Source of the DNA: Lysobacter sp. Root494
GTDB lineage: Bacteria; Pseudomonadota; Gammaproteobacteria; Xanthomonadales; Xanthomonadaceae
Length of the DNA: 64,000 bases
NCBI RefSeq assembly: GCF_001427225.1
Contig: NZ_LMFH01000001.1
Span: forward strand, 410,330 to 474,329
Direction: 5' to 3'
The translations under genes and the position numbers were made by a program. The first letter of the stretch is position 1, and every line of letters begins with the position of its first letter. Below, in pieces: positions 7,414-15,437 of this stretch. Under the pieces are notes generated by a model. It was not told the origin of the DNA. It worked only from the letters and a program-made list of their open reading frames with translations, and did no database searches.

Positions 7414-10304
7414 GCCTGTTCCTCTTCGGCGCGCGCCGCGCGGGTCGATTCGTCTTTTGCTTCCGCGCGGGACGCGCGGAAGACAGCGCCATAACGTAGT
7501 GGCCGGTTGTCGGCTTCGCCCATCTTCAATGGCGCAAATTGCGGCGCGCTTTCGCTGGCGTGCTCGGCCTTCGCGATGCGCACGCGCAGGTCGAACCATG
7601 CGGCCTGTCCGGTGACCGGGTCGGCGTTGAAGTAATCCCCGCGCGGGGTGATGTCGCTGATCAGGTGGTTGAGCAGGAAACCCTGCCTGCCTTCGGGTGC
7701 ATCCTTGTCGAGGCGCCACGCGCCCTTGCGCTTGCCGATCGCGTTCCAGGTCCACACGGTGTCGGGTTGCATGTTGGCGGCGAACTTTGCCTGCACGGTG
7801 ATCGTGCCGTGGTGCGAGGTCACGGTGATCCAGTCCTCGTCGGCCAACCCGTACTTCGCACCGGTGGCCGGATGCAGGTAGAGATAATTGCGCGTCGCGA
7901 TCTGGCGCAGCCATGCGTTCTGCGAACCCCACGCGTGGTACATGAACATCGGGCGCTGGGTGATGGCGCTGAGCGGGAACTGTTCGTCCACGCCGGCGAT
8001 CTGGTCGCCTTCGAACGGCTCGTACCAGATCGGCAGCGGATCGAAATACGTCGCCACGCGCTCGCGATGCTGCAGAGGCGGCTGGTGCCCGCCGAAGCCC
8101 TGGGCGGCGAGGCGGAACTTCTGCAGCGTCTCCGAATACAGCTGCAGCGTGATCGGCGCCGTGCCGGCGAGGAAGCCCATCTTCTGCGCCCATTCGAGGT
8201 AGCCGCGGTTGGCCATCTTGTAATAGCGCGCGTCCTCGGGAATCTCGCTGCGCCAGAAACCGTCGTTCTCGATGTACCGCTGCAGTTGTTCGGGATTCGG
8301 TGCGCCCTTGGCTTCCAGTGAGCCGTCCTCGCCACGCCAGCCGGCGAGCAGGCCCACGCCTGGCGCGCGTTCGTGGCGCTGGATGTAGTCGGCGTAGTCG
8401 CGGTACTTCGGCGAACCGTCATCGTTGCACAGGCCTGGCAGGCCAAGCCGCGCGCCGAGATCGATCAGCACGCTCTGGAAGCCGCGCACGTCGCGGCCCT
8501 CGCGTTGTTTCGCCGGATCGAGCACCGGGTGGCGGATCGCGTCGATCGCGGCATCGGCATCGGAAATGGGGCGGTCGAGCAGCGAGATCGCATCGAAACG
8601 CTCGAGATAGGTCGTGTCCGGCAGGACCAGGTCGGCGTAGGCGACCATCTCGGATGCGTACGCATCGGCGTAGATGATGCGTGGAATCCGGTACTCGCCG
8701 CTTTCGTCGCGATCGGTGAGCATCGCGATCGTCTCGCGCGTGTTCATCGATGAGTTCCAGCTCATGTTCGCCATGAACATCATCAGCGTGTCGATCCTGT
8801 AGGGATCGCCGGCCCACGCGTTGCGGATCACACCATGCATCATGCCGTGGGCCGACAGCGGATACGCCCACGAATAGGCGTGGTCGATGCGTCGCGGATG
8901 GCCCTGCGCATCGACGACGAGATCCTCGGGTGAATGCACGAAACCAAGCGGCGCCGCATCGAGCACGCCATTGGGCTGGCGCGATTTGCCGGGCCGGTTC
9001 GGTGGCGCAATCGGTTTCGGGAACGGTGGCTGGTAGCGGAACGAGCCCGGCGTATCCACCGCGCCGAGCAGCAATTGCAGCAGATGGAGGGCACGACAAG
9101 TGTGGAAACCATTGCTGTGCGCGCTGATGCCGCGCATTGCATGCATGGCGACGGGACGGCCGATCATTTCGCTGTGTTCGCGTCCGTGCGCGTCCGTCCA
9201 CTTCACCGGCAGCCGGATCTCGTTGTCGAACGCGGCTTCGGCCAGCTCGCGCGCGATGCGCTGGATGGTGTCGGCGGGAATGCCGCAGCGCTCGCTGACC
9301 GCATCCGGCGCGTATTGCGGGTCGAGATAGCGCTCGACGATGAGATGGAAAACGGGCACGGCGCGGCGGCCATCGGCCAGCGTTACTTCACCGACCACCG
9401 CAGGTGCGACATCGATCGAATTCGCATCGGCGGGCGCATTCGCGTGCTTGTCGAAGCACTGCGGTTTCCCTTCGGCATCGCGCACGAACAATCCGTCGTC
9501 GCTTCCACCGGGATTCCGCACCACGAGCCAATGCGCATTCGTGTAGCGCACCATATAGTCCAGATCGATGCGATCGGCCTTCAGCAATTCATGGATCAGC
9601 GCGAATGCGAACAGGCCATCGGTGCCAGGCCGGATGCCGATCCATTCGTCCGCGATCGCGCCATAACCGGTACGCACCGGATTGACCGCGACGATCTTCG
9701 CGCCATGCGCCTTGAGCTTGCCGAGGCCGAGCTTGATCGGATTGGAGTCGTGGTCTTCGGCCACGCCCCACATCATCAGGTACTTCGCGTGCTCCCAGTC
9801 GGGCTCGCCGAATTCCCAGAACGAACCGCCGAGCGTGTACAGCCCGCCCGCGGCCATGTTCACTGAGCAGAAGCCGCCGTGCGCGGCGTAATTGATGGTG
9901 CCGAACTGCTGCGCCCACCAGCCGGTGAGTGCCTGCGACTGGTCGCGGCCGGTGAAGAAGGCGAGTTCGTCAGGATTGCGCTCGCGGATCGGCGCGAGCC
10001 ACGAGGTCGCGATCTCCAGCGCTTCGTTCCATTCGATCTCGCGGAACTGGGCCTTGCCGCGTTCGCCCACGCGCAGCAGCGGTTTGTCGAGCCGCGCCGG
10101 CGAGTAGTGCTGCATGATGCCGGCCGAGCCCTTCGCGCAGAGCACGCCCTTGTTGACCGGGTGCCCGGGATTGCCCTGGATGTAACGCACCTTGCCGTCG
10201 GCCAGCCACACCTTGATGCCGCAGCGACAGGCGCACATGTAGCAGGTGGTGGTCCTGAACCCGTCCCCGGGAGACGGGGACAGGTTGATGTCCGGTTCCT
10301 TCAT
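7410..10304 (-). CDS. soeA: Molybdopterin oxidoreductase, SoeA-like (cytoplasmic sulfite dehydrogenase catalytic subunit)
   Basis: The 964-residue catalytic subunit belongs to the DMSO-reductase superfamily. Residues 21-56 hold the N-terminal [4Fe-4S] motif (C21, C24, C28 and C56, in CYMCACRCGI and GVLCAKGS). C146 in HGGFCSVNMAAGG is the expected molybdenum ligand. The C-terminal molydopterin-binding domain is present near residues 790-930. There is no twin-arginine signal, so the enzyme is cytoplasmic. The CYMCACRCG start, C146 and length near 970 fit SoeA, which oxidises sulfite to sulfate in the cytoplasm and feeds quinone; periplasmic DmsA would have a Tat signal. Substrate assignment is inferred. 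It is the first gene of a tight operon running to soeC and probably to 3305. Confidence 0.85.
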   Translation of the reverse strand: MKEPDINLSPSPGDGFRTTTCYMCACRCGIKVWLADGKVRYIQGNPGHPVNKGVLCAKGSAGIMQHYSPARLDKPLLRVGERGKAQFREIEWNEALEIATSWLAPIRERNPDELAFFTGRDQSQALTGWWAQQFGTINYAAHGGFCSVNMAAGGLYTLGGSFWEFGEPDWEHAKYLMMWGVAEDHDSNPIKLGLGKLKAHGAKIVAVNPVRTGYGAIADEWIGIRPGTDGLFAFALIHELLKADRIDLDYMVRYTNAHWLVVRNPGGSDDGLFVRDAEGKPQCFDKHANAPADANSIDVAPAVVGEVTLADGRRAVPVFHLIVERYLDPQYAPDAVSERCGIPADTIQRIARELAEAAFDNEIRLPVKWTDAHGREHSEMIGRPVAMHAMRGISAHSNGFHTCRALHLLQLLLGAVDTPGSFRYQPPFPKPIAPPNRPGKSRQPNGVLDAAPLGFVHSPEDLVVDAQGHPRRIDHAYSWAYPLSAHGMMHGVIRNAWAGDPYRIDTLMMFMANMSWNSSMNTRETIAMLTDRDESGEYRIPRIIYADAYASEMVAYADLVLPDTTYLERFDAISLLDRPISDADAAIDAIRHPVLDPAKQREGRDVRGFQSVLIDLGARLGLPGLCNDDGSPKYRDYADYIQRHERAPGVGLLAGWRGEDGSLEAKGAPNPEQLQRYIENDGFWRSEIPEDARYYKMANRGYLEWAQKMGFLAGTAPITLQLYSETLQKFRLAAQGFGGHQPPLQHRERVATYFDPLPIWYEPFEGDQIAGVDEQFPLSAITQRPMFMYHAWGSQNAWLRQIATRNYLYLHPATGAKYGLADEDWITVTSHHGTITVQAKFAANMQPDTVWTWNAIGKRKGAWRLDKDAPEGRQGFLLNHLISDITPRGDYFNADPVTGQAAWFDLRVRIAKAEHASESAPQFAPLKMGEADNRPLRYGAVFRASRAEAKDESTRAARAEEEQA

Positions 10305-10310
10305 GCTTCA

Positions 10311-10378
10311 GTCCGCCATGAATGGCGGACCCTCAGGCCACATGCGCGATGCCACTGGCATCGCGAAGGCATGCGGCC
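10311..10378. other. Two perfect inverted repeats just upstream of soeA
   Basis: GTCCGCCAT and ATGGCGGAC face each other across two bases at 10311-10330. GCGATGCC and GGCATCGC face each other across three bases at 10346-10364, inside a longer imperfect stem that reaches 10378. They lie 7 bp or more before the soeA start. They could be an operator pair or mRNA leader structure, or a dispersed repeat. No other feature is seen in 10305-10519. Confidence 0.5.
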
Positions 10379-10519
10379 TTCGATGCACGGTGACGGCGAA
10401 TAGTCGATCACGGGCGGTCCGGGCAGTCGCATGGGTGCGCATTGTAGGCGCGTTCGCAGCCGCTGCCTTCGAAGCCGCGCAAATCCGGCGGGATCCGCTC
10501 GGCTCGTGAATCCACCCGC

Positions 10520-11200
10520 TTATTGCGGCGGATCGATCCGGATCGCCGGATCGTTGAAGCGCGAGTAGCGCACGACCATGCGCACGTTCTCGTTGCCCTG
10601 GCCGGCGATTTCCATCTTCAGCGGATAGCCCTCGCCGCTGATCCAGATCGTGGATTCGCTGGGCCGCGGCTGCGTGTTGCGGATCAGGAATTTGCGCGCG
10701 CGCTGGCCGTCGATGCTGTCGCTGCCGAGCGCTTCCACGGTCATCGTCGCCTTGTTCGCCTCCAGCTGCGCCGGATCGCGGTACTGGGTGACCTGGCCCT
10801 TGGGCAGCGCCATCTTCATCGTGCGCCCGTTCATCGTCATGTACATGGTGTCGCCGATCACGTACTGCGTGCCCATCGGCGTCTTCATGCGGAAGCGGTC
10901 CGGCGCGGCGAAGTCCATGTCCATGGTCATGTCGCCCTTCGGCGTCGACGTCGTCATGTCGGCATGGAAACTCCTGACGCCGAGGAACGCCTCCATCGCC
11001 TTGCTCATCTCGTCCTTCGCGCTCAGTGGATTGATCGCTTCCACCGCATCCGCCAGCGATGAGGACGCGCTCGCCACCGGCGCCGTGGCTTCCGCCGCGG
11101 TAGGCATGTGCAAGGACGCTTCATCACGCGAGCATCCACCTGCGAAAGCCAGGCCAACGGCGGCGAGCAGCACGGAAACGGATGGACGCAGCGCGGTCAT
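10520..11200 (-). CDS. Lipoprotein with LolA/LppX-like fold (hypothetical)
   Basis: The 226-residue protein has a lipoprotein signal (hydrophobic VSVLLAAVGLAFA, lipobox AGGC with C23). The body (FHADMTTSTPKGDMTMDMDFAAPDRFRMKT, continuing with WISGEGYPLKMEI) resembles outer-membrane lipoprotein-sorting proteins of the LolA-like fold, which have an open barrel with a hydrophobic groove. ATG 11200 is chosen because it begins the signal peptide; the longer open frame from 11407 gives no sensible start. It is divergent from the WYL regulator at 11370, with ~170 bp between for both promoters. It probably sits in the membrane and may bind a lipid or lipoprotein; the ligand is unknown. Confidence 0.7.
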   Translation of the reverse strand: MTALRPSVSVLLAAVGLAFAGGCSRDEASLHMPTAAEATAPVASASSSLADAVEAINPLSAKDEMSKAMEAFLGVRSFHADMTTSTPKGDMTMDMDFAAPDRFRMKTPMGTQYVIGDTMYMTMNGRTMKMALPKGQVTQYRDPAQLEANKATMTVEALGSDSIDGQRARKFLIRNTQPRPSESTIWISGEGYPLKMEIAGQGNENVRMVVRYSRFNDPAIRIDPPQ

Positions 11201-11369
11201 GCGGAGGCTCCGGAAAAGAAGGTGGGGACTGTCACGAAAACGGCAAAGGCACGTCCGGTCCGGCCAGCACTGAACCTGTCGCGGGTTTTTCGCCATACTG
11301 GCGGCCGCTCGCCGACCATGCCGCCCGCGCGGCCATGCGTGGCCACTCTCCCCAGGCTCGCCGACCCAC

Positions 11370-12338
11370 ATGGAACGCATCGAACGCATCCACGCCCTGC
11401 ATCGCATCCTCAGCGCGGCCCGTTACCCGGTAACGGTGCAGCGGCTGCAGGAGGACCTGGAATGCTCGCGCGCGACGGTCTATCGCGACCTCGCCTACCT
11501 GCGCGACTATCTGATGGCGCCGGTGATCGGCAATGGCGAGGCGGGATTCCGCTATGACCACAACGACGCGCAGCGCTTCGAGCTGCCGGGCCTGTGGCTG
11601 AGTTCGGAAGAACTGCATGCGCTGCTCGCCGCGCAGCAGCTGCTCATGCGCAGCGGCGGCGGGATGCTCTCGAATGCGCTCGCGCCCCTGCAGCAGCGCA
11701 TCGAGAAACTGCTCGACGAACACGCGGGCGGACGCCGGCTTCCGGTCGAACGCGTGCGCGTCGTCCCGCACCGCACCCGCAGGCTCGACGAAACCGCGTT
11801 CCGCGCGGTCGCCACCGCGGTGCTGGACCGCAAGCAGCTCAGCTTCGAATACCGCGCGCGCTCGACCGACGAGAAAACGCGCCGCATGGTGTCGCCGCAA
11901 CGCCTGACCCACTATCGCGACAACTGGTATCTCGATGCGTGGGACCACGACCGCGACGCGCTGCGCAGCTTCTCGGTGGATCGCATCAGCGCGGCAAAGG
12001 TGCTCGAGGACGCCGCCATCGACCGTGCGGACGAGGAACTCGACCAGCACCTGGCGTCGAGCTACGGCATCTTTTCCGGCACACCCAAGGGCTGGGCGAC
12101 GATCCTGTTCAGCGCCAAGGCGGCGCGCTGGGTTGCTGACGAACACTGGCACTCGCAGCAGCAGGGCCGCTACCTGCCCGACGGCCGCTACGAACTGAAG
12201 GTGCCCTACAGCGCGGGCCGCGAACTGCTGATGGACGTGATGCATTACGGCAGCGATGCGGAGATCGTCGAGCCGGCGTCACTGCGGGAGCAGGCGCGTT
12301 CGTTGCTCGGGTTGGCGCTGAGCAATTACGACCGCTGA
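11370..12338 (+). CDS. YafY-type transcriptional regulator (HTH_11 plus WYL domain)
   Basis: The protein has 322 residues. Residues 1-65 form a winged helix of the HTH_11/DeoR class (RIHALHRILSAARYPVTVQRLQEDLECSRATVYRDLAYLRD). A WYL domain follows, with FEYRARS and RMVSPQRLTHYRDNWYLDAW, where WYL-family ligand residues lie. It ends in a WCX-type C-terminal domain. WYL proteins sense nucleic-acid or nucleotide ligands and regulate DNA-damage, phage-defence or metabolic genes. The target here is unknown. It is divergent from the lipoprotein at 10520, which makes that gene a candidate target. Confidence 0.85.
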   Translation: MERIERIHALHRILSAARYPVTVQRLQEDLECSRATVYRDLAYLRDYLMAPVIGNGEAGFRYDHNDAQRFELPGLWLSSEELHALLAAQQLLMRSGGGMLSNALAPLQQRIEKLLDEHAGGRRLPVERVRVVPHRTRRLDETAFRAVATAVLDRKQLSFEYRARSTDEKTRRMVSPQRLTHYRDNWYLDAWDHDRDALRSFSVDRISAAKVLEDAAIDRADEELDQHLASSYGIFSGTPKGWATILFSAKAARWVADEHWHSQQQGRYLPDGRYELKVPYSAGRELLMDVMHYGSDAEIVEPASLREQARSLLGLALSNYDR

Positions 12339-12387
12339 GGGCCAGGTAGAACGTGTGGCCCCCGGGCTACACGCTTTCGCTTTTGCT

Positions 12388-12533
12388 CGTCGTTCCCTCG
12401 AAGCTTTTTCTCGTCATTCCGCGAATCCGGTGTCCTTGCTCTTCGGAAGTTTCGGTCATTGAACGAAAGTCGCTGGATTCCCGCCTTCGCGGGAATGACG
12501 ATCGCGAGGAGTCGCTTTCGCAGGAATGACGAC
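12388..12533. repeat. Cluster of REP-like palindromes, partly decayed
   Basis: Two decayed forward copies (12388-12432), a clean reverse copy (12466-12501) and a half copy (12510-12533) fill most of the 278-bp gap after the WYL regulator. No gene is seen here. Confidence 0.7.
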
Positions 12534-12616
12534 CGTTGTTTCCGGGGATGTCCACCCGTCGCAGCTTGTGAGACCTCCCCCCGCCACGCTGGCTCCCACA
12601 CCCAAGGGAGCCCGCC

Positions 12617-12946
12617 ATGCGCCACGATCCTGACCACGACACCGTTTCCACCGGCGGCCTTGAAGCCCGCCTCGAAGACACGCTGAAGTACGCGCTCGCG
12701 ATCGGTGGCGTGCTGGTCCTGCTGCTGCCGGGCGCACGTGGTTTCAGTGAAACCCTGGGCTGGCTGCCCCTGTGGCTGCTCGGCATGCCCGCGGCCGCGT
12801 TCTGGGCGCTGAAGCGCTTCCCGCTCCCGCACCGTGCGGTGGAGGAGATGGCGGCAATGCCCGTGTCGCGCCGCCTCCGTTCCGGTCCGCAGGCGCGGCG
12901 CCGGGCCCGCGGTGTCGCGCGCCGTGTGCTTTCGCGGGCCGCATGA
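12617..12946 (+). CDS. Small membrane protein, hypothetical
   Basis: This 109-residue protein follows a good AGGGAG ribosome site. It has an acidic N-terminus (residues 1-25), two hydrophobic segments (about 26-42, YALAIGGVLVLLLPGA, and 48-64, GWLPLWLLGMPAAAFWAL) and a strongly basic, arginine-rich C-terminus of ~30 residues. I do not recognise a family. Basic tails of this kind often lie on the cytoplasmic side. It stands alone between the repeat cluster and the first S9 peptidase. Confidence 0.6.
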   Translation: MRHDPDHDTVSTGGLEARLEDTLKYALAIGGVLVLLLPGARGFSETLGWLPLWLLGMPAAAFWALKRFPLPHRAVEEMAAMPVSRRLRSGPQARRRARGVARRVLSRAA

Positions 12947-13054
12947 AGCCTTCACGGCTGCGGCCTGATCCCGCAAAGGCAACATGACCTTGGGCAGGGC
13001 GGCCGGAGCGCCGCCGCATGCTAGCGTCGGGTCCTTTCCGCCGCCCGTACGCCC

Positions 13055-15205
13055 ATGCCCACAACATCGAAGTTTCCTGGACCGTCCGCCCTCAAGTCGG
13101 CGGCCTCCTCCGCGATCCTCTCCCTCGGCATCATGGCGGCCACGACCGCCGCCCACGCCGAGGATGCTCCGAAGATGAAAGACCCCGCCGACCCGTTCGC
13201 CTGGCTGGAAGAGGTCGAAGGCAGCCAGTCGCTGGACTGGGTCCGCGCGCAGAACGCGAAGAGCGAAGCGGCCCTCGCCGCGACGCCGCAGTTCCAGCAG
13301 CTGGAAGGCGACATCCGCGCGATTCTCGACTCGACCGCGAAGATCCCCGGCGTCGAGAAGATCGGCGCCTACTACTACAACTTCTGGAAGGACGCGCAGC
13401 ACCAGCGCGGCCTGTGGCGCCGCACCACGCTCGAGGAATACCGCAAGCCGGAGCCGAAGTGGGAAACCGTGCTCGACATCGACGCGCTCAACGCCGCCGA
13501 GAACGCCAAGTGGGTCTGGCACGGCGCGCAATGCCTCAAGCCAAAGTACGAGCGTTGCCTGGTCGCGCTGTCGCCCGGCGGCTCCGATGCCGACGTCACC
13601 CGCGAATTCGACCTCACCACCAGGACCTGGGTGGAGGGCGGCTTCGAGCGCCCCGAAGCCAAGGGCGGCCTGGGCTGGATCGACCAGGATCGCGCCTACG
13701 TCTATACCGACTTCGGCAAGGGTTCGATGACGCCGTCCGGTTACCCGCGCATCGTCAAGGAATGGAAGCGTGGCACGCCGCTCAGCGCCGCGACCACCGT
13801 GTACGAAGGACAGGCCGACGACATGTACATCGCCGCCTTCCACGACGACACGCCGGGCTTCGAGCGCAACTTCGTCAGCCGCACGCTTGCCTTCTACAAC
13901 GACGAGCTCTACCTGATCGGCGAGGGCGGCAAGCTCGCGAAGATCGACGCCCCCAATTCCGCCAACAAGTCCGTGCACAAGGAATGGCTGCTGCTCGAAC
14001 TGCGCGACGCCTATGTGGCCGGCGGCAGGACCTTCGCCGCGGGCAGCCTGATCGCGACGAAGTTCGATGACTTCATGGCCGGCAAGCGCGAGTTCACCAC
14101 GCTGTTCGCGCCGACGCAGCGCAGCTCGCTGGCGAGCTATGTGTGGACGAAGAACCATCTCGTCCTCAACGTGCTGGAAGACGTGAAGAACCGCCTCAGC
14201 GTGCTCACGCCAGCGACCAGCGGCGAGTGGAAGAGCGCGCCCTTCGCCGGCGCGCCGACCATCGGCACCGTCAGTGTCGGCGCGATCGATGCGGACGAAA
14301 GCGACGCCGTGTGGCTCACCGTCACCGACTACCTCACGCCGACCACGCTCGCGCTCGCCGATCTCGCCTCCAACGCGCAAGCGGAAGTGCTGAAGTCCAA
14401 CCCGGTATTCTTCGACGCCGGCAACCGCGTCGTCGAGCAGCACTTCGCGACCAGCAAGGACGGCACCAAGGTTCCGTACTTCATGGTGAAGCCGAAGAAC
14501 CTCAAGCTCGATGGCAGCGCACCGACGCTGCTATACGGCTACGGCGGCTTCGAGATCTCGCTGACGCCGGGCTATTCCGGCAGCGTCGGCAAGGGCTGGC
14601 TGGAGAAGGGCGGTGTGTATGCCGTCGCCAACATCCGCGGCGGCGGCGAATACGGTCCGCGCTGGCACCAGGCCGCGCTCAAGGCCAATCGCCACAAGGC
14701 CTACGAAGACTTCGCCGCGGTCGCGCAGGACCTGATCGCGAACAAAGTGACGTCGGCGAAGCACCTGGGCGTGCAGGGCGGCAGCAACGGCGGCCTGCTC
14801 ACCGGCAACATGCTCACGCAGTATCCCGAGCTGTTCGGCGCGGTCGTCGTGCAGGTGCCGCTGCTCGACATGAAGCGCTACAGCCACCTGCTCGCGGGCG
14901 CGTCGTGGATGGCCGAATACGGCAATCCCGACACCACCGACTGGGAATTCATCCAGAGCTTCTCGCCGTACCACCTGTTCGATGCGAAGAAGAACTACCC
15001 GCCGGTCATCTTCATGACCTCGACCAAGGACGACCGCGTCCATCCGGGCCATGCCCGCAAGATGGCGGCGAAGATGCTCGAAGCCGGCAAGGACGTGACC
15101 TACTACGAGAACATCGAAGGCGGCCACGGCGGTTCGGCGAACAACGCACAGGCGGCGCACATGAGCGCGCTGGCGTATACGTTCCTGTGGGAAAAATTGA
15201 AGTAA
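13055..15205 (+). CDS. Prolyl oligopeptidase family serine peptidase (S9), secreted
   Basis: The 716-residue peptidase has a signal peptide (about residues 1-36, ending TTAAHA), a beta-propeller region (about 80-440) and a C-terminal alpha/beta hydrolase. The catalytic serine is S577 in GVQGGSNGGLL. The Asp lies in TKDDRVHPGH and the His in EGGHGG. S9A enzymes cut short peptides, usually after proline. Export suggests use of peptides from the medium, which fits a proteolytic lifestyle as in Lysobacter. A second S9 enzyme follows on the same strand. They are separated by a palindrome pair and differ in sequence, so this is not a recent duplication. Confidence 0.9.
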   Translation: MPTTSKFPGPSALKSAASSAILSLGIMAATTAAHAEDAPKMKDPADPFAWLEEVEGSQSLDWVRAQNAKSEAALAATPQFQQLEGDIRAILDSTAKIPGVEKIGAYYYNFWKDAQHQRGLWRRTTLEEYRKPEPKWETVLDIDALNAAENAKWVWHGAQCLKPKYERCLVALSPGGSDADVTREFDLTTRTWVEGGFERPEAKGGLGWIDQDRAYVYTDFGKGSMTPSGYPRIVKEWKRGTPLSAATTVYEGQADDMYIAAFHDDTPGFERNFVSRTLAFYNDELYLIGEGGKLAKIDAPNSANKSVHKEWLLLELRDAYVAGGRTFAAGSLIATKFDDFMAGKREFTTLFAPTQRSSLASYVWTKNHLVLNVLEDVKNRLSVLTPATSGEWKSAPFAGAPTIGTVSVGAIDADESDAVWLTVTDYLTPTTLALADLASNAQAEVLKSNPVFFDAGNRVVEQHFATSKDGTKVPYFMVKPKNLKLDGSAPTLLYGYGGFEISLTPGYSGSVGKGWLEKGGVYAVANIRGGGEYGPRWHQAALKANRHKAYEDFAAVAQDLIANKVTSAKHLGVQGGSNGGLLTGNMLTQYPELFGAVVVQVPLLDMKRYSHLLAGASWMAEYGNPDTTDWEFIQSFSPYHLFDAKKNYPPVIFMTSTKDDRVHPGHARKMAAKMLEAGKDVTYYENIEGGHGGSANNAQAAHMSALAYTFLWEKLK

Positions 15206-15248
15206 ACGCAACCCACGCCGCCATCCGCCGCAGTATTCGTGTGTTGCT

Positions 15249-15329
15249 CGTCATTCCTGCGAAAGCAGGAATCCAGTGCCTTGAAGATCATGAAGACGCT
15301 GGATCCCTGCTTTCGCAGGGATGACGAGC
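15249..15329. repeat. Head-to-head pair of REP-like palindromes
   Basis: A forward copy with an A/T-shifted arm (CCTGCGAAAGCAGG, 15249-15278) and a reverse copy (15298-15329) flank 19 bp. The pair lies between the two S9 peptidase genes. Confidence 0.8.
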
Positions 15330-15437
15330 ATGGGCGAATCGACTGATCCGGCGGTATCCTCGGACGGGCGCTACGGCGCCCGTCTGTCGTTCCAGCTCCC
15401 GACGGCCATTGCGCACCGCCATTCCGGACCCCATTCC

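Noticed and set aside
12326-14443. 705-codon minus-strand frame
   Set aside because: It crosses repeat DNA and lies opposite the S9 peptidase; no family resemblance.
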